Source of the DNA: Xanthomonas sp. NCPPB 1128
GTDB taxonomy: Bacteria > Pseudomonadota > Gammaproteobacteria > Xanthomonadales > Xanthomonadaceae
Length of the DNA: 64,000 nucleotides
NCBI RefSeq assembly: GCF_001043115.1
Contig: NZ_LFME01000007.1
Span: 93,042 to 157,041 of the forward strand
Direction: 5' to 3'
In this document: positions 54,785 to 64,000 of the stretch, one piece after another
How positions within the stretch are numbered: position 1 is the first letter of the stretch
How the letters are laid out: every line of letters starts with the position of its first letter
The notes under the pieces: model-generated
What the model was told of the DNA's origin: nothing
The model's input: only the letters and a program-made list of their open reading frames with translations
Databases searched by the model: none
Program-made: the position numbers and the translations under genes

Positions 54785-56116
54785 TCAGCCGCTGCTGGCG
54801 CTCGTCGCCAGGTCGGCACCGAGCGGGAGCGATCGGCGGCGTCCCGTGAACAGCGCCAGCAGCAGGCACAGCGCACCGCACAGCAGCGGGCCGGCTGCCA
54901 TCGCCCAGCACAGCAGCAGGCAGTGCCCGTCGCGGTAGTCCAGCGCATCCAGCAAAAGGCCGATCAGCACCACCCCGGCAGCCAGCGCGACCTGCGCGGC
55001 GGCGGTCAGCGCGGCGAAGCTCAGCGCGTGCTCGGCGACGGCGCGGGTGGCGGTGCACTGCGCATGCCAGGCCCACACCAATTGTCCGGCGCTGCCGCCG
55101 AGGGCGCCGATGCAGGCCGCCGCCGCCAGGCTCAGCAGTGGCTGCCCCGGTAGCGCCAGCGCGAACAGCGGCGCGCACAACAGCAGGGCGCTGCCGAGCC
55201 AGGCCAGCCGTTGTGTCGGCGTGCGCTGCCGGCCCCAGCCCGCGGCCAGCGGCTGCACCAGCACTGTGCCGAGCGCATAGGCGATCAGGACCGCACTGCC
55301 CCAGCCGGGCGAGAGCAGGCCGTAGGCGGCCACGTATGGGGCGAGTTTGGTGAACGCGGGCAGGGTCAGCGAGACCGCTGCGATCAGCGCCAGCGGCTGC
55401 CAGGGGATCGCGCGCCAGGAGGGCGCCGTGTCGGTCGCGGCCACGACCGTGGTGCCGACGGGTGTCGGGTGCGCAGCGGCATGGCGGCGCAGCACCTGCT
55501 GCAACTGCCAGGCGCACAGCATCGCCACCGCCGCCAGCACCGCGCTGGCCTGCAGCGCCAGGCCGCCGCCATCGGCGCCGCGCGCCAGTACCGCGCCGAC
55601 CACGCTGCTGATCAGCAGCGCCGCGACGCCACTGCCGGCCAGGCGCAGCGCGCTGGCGCCGTCGTGGCCGCGCCACGGCCACTGCGCCAGGCTCAGCAAG
55701 GTGTTCTGGGCCACATCGCAGGCGGCATAGGCCAGCCGGAACAGCAGGCTCACCGCCAGCACGTAGCCCAGCCGCCACGGCGGCGGCAGCAACGGCGTGG
55801 CGAACACCAGCAGCAGCGCCAGCGCCGCGGCGGCCAGGCCGTGCCATTGCAGGCGCCCTGCGCTGCGTACGTCGCGCAGGCGCCGGCGCAGGCCCCAGCC
55901 GGCGCCGAGGCCGATCGCGGCGCTGAGCAGCAGGCCCAGCGCCAGCACCAGCCCGGCCGTGATCGCGTGCAGGCCGGCGTGTTCGGTCAGCGAGTAGATC
56001 AGCAGCAGTTCGCCGGCGTACCACAGCAGGCTCTTGCCGAAATGCGCGCCGGCATACGCTGCCAGGGCCGCTTGCGGCAGGCGGGACAGGGCGGGCAGGG
56101 GCGAGGGGCGCGGCAT
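54785..56116 (-). CDS. MFS-type (GPH-like) transporter
   Basis: A 443-residue inner-membrane transporter with about twelve hydrophobic segments; GPH-like features are the N-terminal LPQAALAAYAGAHFGKSLLWYAGELLLIYSLTEHAGL and central VWAWHAQCTATRAVAEHALSFAAL. Members of the glycoside-pentoside-hexuronide family import sugars with a cation. It converges on the ROK regulator gene and may bring products of the phosphodiesterases into the cytoplasm. Start is uncertain: ATG at 56116 is chosen; a TTG at 56152 is in frame. Confidence 0.78.
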   Translation of the reverse strand: MPRPSPLPALSRLPQAALAAYAGAHFGKSLLWYAGELLLIYSLTEHAGLHAITAGLVLALGLLLSAAIGLGAGWGLRRRLRDVRSAGRLQWHGLAAAALALLLVFATPLLPPPWRLGYVLAVSLLFRLAYAACDVAQNTLLSLAQWPWRGHDGASALRLAGSGVAALLISSVVGAVLARGADGGGLALQASAVLAAVAMLCAWQLQQVLRRHAAAHPTPVGTTVVAATDTAPSWRAIPWQPLALIAAVSLTLPAFTKLAPYVAAYGLLSPGWGSAVLIAYALGTVLVQPLAAGWGRQRTPTQRLAWLGSALLLCAPLFALALPGQPLLSLAAAACIGALGGSAGQLVWAWHAQCTATRAVAEHALSFAALTAAAQVALAAGVVLIGLLLDALDYRDGHCLLLCWAMAAGPLLCGALCLLLALFTGRRRSLPLGADLATSASSG

Positions 56117-56214
56117 GCCCAGGCTTATAGCCGCACGATGCGACAGCACCAAGTCCGCCGCGCCGGCTTGCTAGGATCGAGGGCGCTGGTCCCAGTCGTT
56201 CAAGGAGTCCGCCG

Positions 56215-56625
56215 ATGTCGCTGTCATCGTCATTGCCCCGGCTGCTGTGCCTGTGTCTGGCCGCCTGCAGCGCGCCTGCCGCCGCGTCTGTGGCCGCGCG
56301 CCCGGAGGCGGTGTATCAGCTGTCCGCCGCCGATCTGCTGCGGCTGCTGCGCGGCGATGCGCAGGCCGCGGCGACGCCGCTCGCGGGCAGCGCCGAGCAA
56401 CGCCGCGCGCAGGCCAGCGCGATGGCGCGGCAGTACATCGCCGGCGTCGCCGATGCCAGCGAAGGCACGCAGTGGTGCGCCGGCGCCCAGGGCGTGCTGG
56501 CGCACGAACTGGTCGATCGTGTATTCACCGCGCTGGCCGCGCTGCCGCCGGCGCAGTTGCGGCAGCGCGCGGCGATTCCGGTGGGGCAGGCGCTGCACGC
56601 GGCGTTCCCCTGCGCGGCACGTTGA
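56215..56625 (+). CDS. Rap1a/Tai-like putative lipoprotein
   Basis: A 136-residue exported protein with N-terminal signal and possible lipobox (LCLAAC, Cys18). The region ARQYIAGVADASEGTQWCAGAQGVLAHELVDRVFTALAALP..AIPVGQALHAAFPC resembles the Rap1a/Tai immunity fold of type VI secretion systems, with Cys88 and Cys133 placed to form its disulfide. No effector gene is adjacent, so an immunity role is not shown here; many such proteins are orphans. AAGGAG lies before the ATG at 56215. Confidence 0.66.
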   Translation: MSLSSSLPRLLCLCLAACSAPAAASVAARPEAVYQLSAADLLRLLRGDAQAAATPLAGSAEQRRAQASAMARQYIAGVADASEGTQWCAGAQGVLAHELVDRVFTALAALPPAQLRQRAAIPVGQALHAAFPCAAR

Positions 56626-56778
56626 GCGTTGCAGGCGCGTCGCTGGCGTCGCCGGACCTGACGGCTGCTTGCACATGCTGGGGTCGAGGACATTGCCGAC
56701 TGCGCCGGACAGAACGCCGCATGCGTGACGCGGCGTTGCCCGCGGTAGTCGCCGATGCCGACTCGGTCAGTGCATGCT

Positions 56779-59208
<2,430 letters not shown>

Positions 59209-59335
59209 TCAAAAGCACAGCAAAGGCCGATGCAACAGCAACAGCAGAACTACCGGTCACGGGTCGGTCACAGCCGACGACCGCCATACGCAAAGCGGGG
59301 CGATCGCGCCAATGTCCCGAACGCTGGCCCCCCGC

Positions 59336-60358
59336 TCAGCCCCAGCCGACCAGGGCCAGTTTGCCGATGGTGCTGCCCGACTCCAGGCGCCGGTGTGCCT
59401 CGCGCAGGGTGGCGGCGTTGATCGGGTGCAGCGTCTCGGTCAGGGTGGTGCGCAGTTCCCCCGCGTCCACCAGGCTGGCGGTTCGCGCCAGGATGCGGTG
59501 CTGTTCGATTATGTCCTCGGTGCGGAACCGGGCGCGTGCGAACATCATTTCCCAGTGGATGCCGATGCACTTGGCCTTGTACGGGTCGCCGATATGCAGC
59601 GGGCCGCTCGGCTCGACGATCAGCCCGACGTGGCCCTGCGGTGCCAGCAGTTCGCCCAGCGCCTGCCAGTAGCGGTCGGTGTCGGCGAGGTTCAGTGCCG
59701 CCTCCACCTGGTCGATGCCCAGCGCCTGCAATTGCGGCGCCAGCGGCTGGCGATGGTCGATCACGTGGTGCGCGCCGAGCTGCAGGCACCAGTCGCGGGT
59801 CTGCGGCCGTGAGGCGGTGGCGATCACCTCGAAGCCGGCATGCCGCGCCAACTGGATCGCGATCGAGCCGACCCCGCCGGCGCCGCCGATCACCAGCAGG
59901 CGGCGGCCGCGGTTGCGCGCGTCGTCGAAGTCGAACGGCATGCGCTGGAACAGCAGCTCCCAGGCGGTCAGGGTGGTCAGCGGCAGCGCCGCGGCCTGGG
60001 CGAAGTCCAGCGTGGCCGGCTTGCGCGCGACGATGCGCGCGTCCACCAACTGGTACTGGGCGTTGCTGCCGGCGCGGGTGATGTCGCCGGCGTAGTAGAC
60101 CTCGTCGCCCGGTTCGAAGCCGTCGACTTCGGGCCCGACCGCCTCGACCACGCCGGCGGCGTCGTAGCCCAGCACCTTGGGCTGGGCGTCGCGCGACGCG
60201 TTGCCGCGGACCTTGGTGTCCACCGGATTGACCGACACCGCCTCCACCCGCACCAGCAGGTCGTGGCCGGCGGGCGCGGGCGGCGTCGGCAGGTCGAGGT
60301 CGTGCAGCGACTGCGGATCGTCGATCGGCAGGGGTTGGAGGGTGGCGACCGCTTTCAT
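59336..60358 (-). CDS. Zinc-independent alcohol dehydrogenase / quinone oxidoreductase-like protein
   Basis: A 340-residue medium-chain dehydrogenase/reductase. The GroES-like N-domain (HDLLVRVEAVSVNPVDTKVRGNA) is followed by the NADPH site VIGGAGGVGSIAIQLARHAG. The zinc-ligand cysteines of true alcohol dehydrogenases are missing and NPVDTK is typical of zinc-free quinone-oxidoreductase-like members. It is followed downstream by the repeat region and preceded by an aldo/keto reductase 42 bases upstream, so the two reductases may form an operon. The start at 60358 begins MKAVATLQPLPI. Confidence 0.87.
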   Translation of the reverse strand: MKAVATLQPLPIDDPQSLHDLDLPTPPAPAGHDLLVRVEAVSVNPVDTKVRGNASRDAQPKVLGYDAAGVVEAVGPEVDGFEPGDEVYYAGDITRAGSNAQYQLVDARIVARKPATLDFAQAAALPLTTLTAWELLFQRMPFDFDDARNRGRRLLVIGGAGGVGSIAIQLARHAGFEVIATASRPQTRDWCLQLGAHHVIDHRQPLAPQLQALGIDQVEAALNLADTDRYWQALGELLAPQGHVGLIVEPSGPLHIGDPYKAKCIGIHWEMMFARARFRTEDIIEQHRILARTASLVDAGELRTTLTETLHPINAATLREAHRRLESGSTIGKLALVGWG

Positions 60359-60400
60359 GGAGGCTCCTGGGCGTGAAGGAAAGGAGGGCACGGCCGCGGC

Positions 60401-61435
60401 TCAGACCGGCCGCGGGTTGCGCTCGGCGAAGCCGCGCTGGTGCCAGTACGGATACGCCGGTACCGCGGCGCTGGCCGCATCCAGCTGTTGCACGTGGGCG
60501 GCATCGAGGGTCCAGCCGACCGCCCCCAGATTCTGCCGCAACTGGTCTTCGGTCCGTGCGCCAATGATCACGCTGCTGACCGTCGGTCGCTGCAACAGCC
60601 AGTTCAGTGCGATCTGCGGCACGCTGCGGCCGGTCTCGACGGCGATGGCCTCCAGCGCGTCGATCACCCGGTACAGGCGCTCTTCCTGCACCGGCGGACC
60701 GGCCTCGGTGACCGCCTTGTCGTGCAGGCGGCTGCTGTCCGGCAGCGGCTGGCCGCGGCGCAGCTTGCCGGTCAGCCGGCCCCAGCCCAGCGGGCTCCAC
60801 ACCAGCGCGCCCACGCCTTGGTCCAGGCCCAGCGGCATCAGTTCCTCTTCGTAGTCGCGCCCGATCAGCGAGTAATAGGCCTGGTGCGCGACATAGCGCG
60901 ACCAGCCGTAACGGTCGGCCACCGCCAGCGACTTCATCAACTGCCAGCCGGAGAAGTTGGACACGCCCAGGTAGCGGATCTTGCCGGCACGCACCAGGTC
61001 GTCGAGCGTGGACAGGGTTTCCTCCACCGGCGTATGCGCATCGAAGCCGTGCAACTGGAACAGGTCGAGGTAGTCGGTGCCCAGGCGGGTCAGTGCCGCT
61101 TCCACCGCGCGCACCAGGTGGAAGCGCGAGGAACCGACGCTGTTGGCTGCGGCGCGGTCGAAGCGGAAGCCGGCCTTGGTCGACAGCAGCACCTGGTCGC
61201 GGCGGCCCTTGATCGCCGCGCCCAGCACCGATTCGGCGGCGCCACCGGAGTAGACGTCGGCGCTGTCGAACAGGGTGACGCCGGCCTCCAGGCAGATGTC
61301 GATCAGGCGCCGCGCCTGGTCCACGTCCGAGTTGCCCCAGGTGGCGAAGAAGGGATCGGTACCGGCGAAGGTGCCGGTGCCGAAGCTGAGTACGGGGACC
61401 TTGAAGCCGGACGCGCCGAGATGACGGTATTCCAT
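60401..61435 (-). CDS. Aldo/keto reductase
   Basis: A 344-residue NADPH-dependent reductase of the AKR TIM-barrel superfamily. It has GTGTFAG near the N-terminus, catalytic Tyr in FDSADVYSGGAAE with Asp just before, Lys in STKAGFRF, and QLHGFD. The subgroup is that of TIM-barrel proteins acting on aldehydes and sugars, but the substrate is unknown. ATG at 61435 follows AGGAGTTCTCC on the minus strand. It is preceded upstream by an SGNH hydrolase 45 bases away and may be part of the same transcript. Confidence 0.9.
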   Translation of the reverse strand: MEYRHLGASGFKVPVLSFGTGTFAGTDPFFATWGNSDVDQARRLIDICLEAGVTLFDSADVYSGGAAESVLGAAIKGRRDQVLLSTKAGFRFDRAAANSVGSSRFHLVRAVEAALTRLGTDYLDLFQLHGFDAHTPVEETLSTLDDLVRAGKIRYLGVSNFSGWQLMKSLAVADRYGWSRYVAHQAYYSLIGRDYEEELMPLGLDQGVGALVWSPLGWGRLTGKLRRGQPLPDSSRLHDKAVTEAGPPVQEERLYRVIDALEAIAVETGRSVPQIALNWLLQRPTVSSVIIGARTEDQLRQNLGAVGWTLDAAHVQQLDAASAAVPAYPYWHQRGFAERNPRPV

Positions 61436-61480
61436 GGAGAACTCCTGATGAGGGAAGGGGGAGGGATGTGAGGAAAGCCG

Positions 61481-62779
61481 TCAGCGCCCCGCGGCGTCGG
61501 TGTCGACGGCGTCGGGCGCAGCGGAGGTGGAGGCGGGTGCGGCGGTACCGAGCAACTGCGCGGCGGCCTCGGCCATGGCCGCGTAACCGGCGTCGCCGGG
61601 ATGCAGGTGATCGCCCGAGTCGAAATCCGCGCGCATCCGCGTGGGGTGCGCGGGGTCGCGCAGCAGCGCGTCGAAATCCAGGATCGCGTCGAAGCCGTTG
61701 CCCGCGCGCAGCCAGGCATTGACCTGCTGGCGCACGGCCTCTTTCTGCGGGCTGTAGTAGCCGGGGATCGGCGAGTTCGGCAACGCGCCCTCGAACGGGG
61801 TGAGGGTGGCGCCGATCACCCGCAGGCCGCGCGCCTGCGCGCGCTGCAGCACCTGCCGATAGCCGGCGATCAGTTCCTCGGCCGACACTGGCGCATCGTC
61901 CGGCGCGAACGGCGTGGCGTACCAACTGATGTCGTTGATGCCCATCAGCAGGATCAGGGTGTGCACGCCGGGTTGCGCCAGCACGTCGCGGTCCAGCCGC
62001 GCCAGCGCGTTCTGGCCCATGCGGTCGCGCAGCACGCGGCCGCCGGAGATGCCGGCGTTGAGCACCGCCACCCGCTGCGCCGCCAGCCGCGTGGCCAACT
62101 GGTCCGGCCAGCGCCGGTCCTGCCCCGGCGTGGAGGCGGCGCCGTCGGTGATCGAGTCGCCCAGCGCCACCACCGCACCGGCGGCGTCGGCGCGGCGCAC
62201 CTGGACGCCGCTGACGAACAGCCGCACCGGTAGCGCGGTCGCGTCGGCCAGCGTGGCGTCGGCGGTGCGTTCGCCCTCGGCCAGCCACGCGCTCTGCAGG
62301 CCTTCCCAGTGGAAGGTGGACGGCGCGGTCGGCTGCGGCAGGTACAGGCTGATGCTGAGCCGGGCCAGGTCCGGCACGGGCAGCGCCACCGGGTCGCTGA
62401 GCACCGGCGCGCCCGGCGGCACCGTCACCTCGGTCTTGCCGCCGAAGCGCAGTGGCCGTTGCGAGCCGGGCAGGGTCGCGGCGCCGTCGCCGGCCAGTGC
62501 CAGCGACGCGGCGCCGATGTGCAGCGGCGTGTCGCCATAGGCGTTGCTAAGCTCCACCCGCACCTCGCTGCCGCCCAGGCTGACCCGCGCCACCTGGCGC
62601 ACGGTCTGCCGCCACAGGTGGAACGGCGTCTGTGTGGGGAACGGGAAGTCAGCGGCCCACAGCGGTTGCGGGCTGGCCTGCCAGGTCGCGACCCAGTCGC
62701 GCGGCGCCGCCTCGGCCGGCAGCGCGAGGGTGCCCAGCAGCGCCGTCGCCAGCGCCGCCGTTGCCATCGCCCGGCTCAT
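61481..62779 (-). CDS. Exported SGNH/GDSL hydrolase
   Basis: A 432-residue exported esterase/lipase. Residues 1-24 form a signal peptide (MATAALATALLGTLALPAEAA). An N-terminal domain of about 180 residues (WVATWQASPQPLW) precedes the SGNH core: block I ALGDSITDG with nucleophile Ser209, block III MGINDISW, and DSGDHLHPGDAGY with the catalytic Asp-His. The N-terminal WVATW domain recurs in plant-associated SGNH hydrolases. The ATG overlaps the MFS stop as ATGA, implying coupling. Substrate unknown; cell-wall or acetylated glycans are possible. Confidence 0.9.
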   Translation of the reverse strand: MSRAMATAALATALLGTLALPAEAAPRDWVATWQASPQPLWAADFPFPTQTPFHLWRQTVRQVARVSLGGSEVRVELSNAYGDTPLHIGAASLALAGDGAATLPGSQRPLRFGGKTEVTVPPGAPVLSDPVALPVPDLARLSISLYLPQPTAPSTFHWEGLQSAWLAEGERTADATLADATALPVRLFVSGVQVRRADAAGAVVALGDSITDGAASTPGQDRRWPDQLATRLAAQRVAVLNAGISGGRVLRDRMGQNALARLDRDVLAQPGVHTLILLMGINDISWYATPFAPDDAPVSAEELIAGYRQVLQRAQARGLRVIGATLTPFEGALPNSPIPGYYSPQKEAVRQQVNAWLRAGNGFDAILDFDALLRDPAHPTRMRADFDSGDHLHPGDAGYAAMAEAAAQLLGTAAPASTSAAPDAVDTDAAGR

Positions 62780-64000
62780 GCCGCACCGCCGGCGGCGCAG
62801 CCCGCGCCGGTGCTGGCCGCGGATGGGGTGGTGGCCGGCGACAGCCGCAGCGCGCCCAGCGCCACCGCCAGTCCGGCCAGGGTCAGCAGCGCCGCCACCC
62901 ACGGCAGTTGCGACAGGCTGCCGCCATGGCCGAGCACCAGGCCGCCGAGCCAGGCGCCCAGCGCGTTGCCCAGGTTGAACGCGCCGATGTTCAGGCTCGA
63001 GGCCAGATGCCGGCCGGCCTCGCCGGCCTTGCCCAGCACCCACACCTGCAGCGGCGCCACCGTGGCGAAGGCGGCCACGCCCAGCAGGCCGATGCCCAGC
63101 GCCATCGCCGGCGCCGACGGCAAGGCGAGGGTCAGCGCCGCCAGCACCACGGCCAGTGCGCCCAGGCTCAGCGGCAGCGCCTGCCGCGGGCGGCGGTCGG
63201 CCAGGCGTCCGCCGAGCACATTGCCGACGATCATGCCCACGCCGAACACCGGCAGCAGCGGCGACACCGCGCTATCGGTCACCCCGGTGACCCGGGTCAG
63301 CAGCGGCTGCACGTAGGTGTACACGGCGAACACGCCCGCATAGCCCAGCACCGTTGTCGCCAGACCCAGCAGCACCGGGGCGCGACCGACCGCGCGCAGT
63401 TCCTCGCGCAGCGGCGGCGCCGGCGGGGCGTCGCGGTCGGCCGGCACCAGCGCGGCGATCACCACGGTGGCCAGGGCGCCGATCGCCGCCACCGCCCAGA
63501 ACGTGGCGCGCCAGCCGTACTGCAGGCCCAGCCAGGCGCCGGCCGGCACCCCGAGCAGGGTGGCGACGGTGAGGCCGGTGAACATGGTCGAGATCGCCGA
63601 GGCCTGGCGCTGCGGCGGCACCAGGGTGGTGGCGACCACCGCGCCGACGCCGAAGAAAGTGCCGTGCGCCAGCGAGGTGACCACCCGCGCCGCCATCAGC
63701 GCCGCGTAGGTCGGCGCCAGCGCGCAGGCCAGGTTGCCGGCGGTGAACACCAGCATCAGCGCCAGCAGCACGCGCTTGCGCGGCCAGCGCCGGCTGGCCA
63801 CGGTCAGCAGCGGCGCGCCGAGGAACACGCCCAGCGCATAGCCGGAGATCAGCAGCCCCGCGGCGGGGACGCTGACCCGCAGGTCGGCGGCGACCTGCAG
63901 CAGCAGGCCCATGATCACGAACTCGGTGGTGCCGATGCCGAAGGCGCCGGCGGTCAGCGCGAACAATGCGAGCGGCGTGCGCCCGGCAGCGGGTGGGTGG
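62776..64000 (-). CDS. MFS transporter (5'-truncated by window)
   Basis: Inner-membrane major-facilitator exporter of the drug/sugar efflux type. The visible part has 12 hydrophobic segments with motif-like GIGTTEFVIMGLLLQVAADLRVS, SGYALGVFLGAPLLTVASRRWPRKRVL and ARVVTSLAHGTFFGVGA. The frame is open right up to base 64000 (codons reading HPPAAGRTPLALFAL), so the true start is outside the window and the TTG at 63966 is not the start. Its stop overlaps the SGNH hydrolase ATG by four bases. Confidence 0.87.
   Translation of the reverse strand, partial: HPPAAGRTPLALFALTAGAFGIGTTEFVIMGLLLQVAADLRVSVPAAGLLISGYALGVFLGAPLLTVASRRWPRKRVLLALMLVFTAGNLACALAPTYAALMAARVVTSLAHGTFFGVGAVVATTLVPPQRQASAISTMFTGLTVATLLGVPAGAWLGLQYGWRATFWAVAAIGALATVVIAALVPADRDAPPAPPLREELRAVGRAPVLLGLATTVLGYAGVFAVYTYVQPLLTRVTGVTDSAVSPLLPVFGVGMIVGNVLGGRLADRRPRQALPLSLGALAVVLAALTLALPSAPAMALGIGLLGVAAFATVAPLQVWVLGKAGEAGRHLASSLNIGAFNLGNALGAWLGGLVLGHGGSLSQLPWVAALLTLAGLAVALGALRLSPATTPSAASTGAGCAAGGAA

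Noticed and set aside
63964..63966. TTG as start of the terminal MFS gene
   Set aside because: The frame continues to the window edge with plausible N-terminal residues, so the start lies outside.

Overview
The window is chromosomal DNA of a high-GC gammaproteobacterium, most probably a Xanthomonas or a very close Xanthomonadaceae relative. This rests on the protein sequences, the fused str-S10-spc-alpha ribosomal block, the two TonB-dependent receptors, and intergenic repeats of types I associate with Xanthomonas (CGGGATT heptamers, inverted GGAGCGGCTTCAGCCGCGAC arms, a long TTACTTTTCTTTGC palindrome). Species cannot be fixed from sequence reading alone.

Region 1 (1-23450, all plus strand) is the core transcription/translation block: 3' part of rpoC; rpsL-rpsG-fusA-tuf; rpsJ-rplC-rplD-rplW-rplB-rpsS-rplV-rpsC-rplP-rpmC-rpsQ; rplN-rplX-rplE-rpsN-rpsH-rplF-rplR-rpsE-rpmD-rplO-secY; rpsM-rpsK-rpsD-rpoA-rplQ. 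Strong promoters are visible before rpsL, rpsJ (two in tandem), rpsH and rpsM. Each is followed within a few bases by an RNA hairpin, and in the rpsL and rpsJ leaders the hairpin resembles an intrinsic terminator, suggesting attenuation. A degenerate heptamer repeat is built into the rplE-rpsN junction, and an intrinsic terminator plus new promoter separates rpsN from rpsH. The block ends with a textbook terminator after rplQ.

Region 2 (23600-42500) is mixed chromosome: dsbB, an exported alpha/beta hydrolase, a TonB receptor, class II DAHP synthase, an MscS-type channel with a TTG start, a lipoprotein metalloprotease with two ricin-type lectin domains, a small DUF2127-like membrane protein, typA/bipA, ppiB, a membrane-anchored thioredoxin-fold protein, mdh, a LysR regulator with a beta-class GST, an S9-family exported peptidase and a small lipoprotein.

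Region 3 (42500-64000) is more accessory. A single AbiTii-domain gene of visibly lower GC looks like a transferred defence-related gene. It is followed by prpE, another GST, a SleB-type cell-wall hydrolase and an unknown secreted 498-residue protein. Next comes a coherent locus of two exported glycerophosphodiester phosphodiesterases, a TonB receptor, a ROK repressor and a GPH/MFS-like transporter, probably for uptake and use of phosphodiester-linked polyols or sugars; its receptor gene has a candidate operator and a hairpin over its ribosome binding site. The end carries a Rap1a/Tai-like lipoprotein, a 2,4-dienoyl-CoA reductase-type enzyme, a quinone-oxidoreductase-like dehydrogenase, an aldo/keto reductase, an SGNH hydrolase and an MFS exporter cut by the window end.

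No rRNA, tRNA, CRISPR array, insertion sequence or prophage gene was seen.
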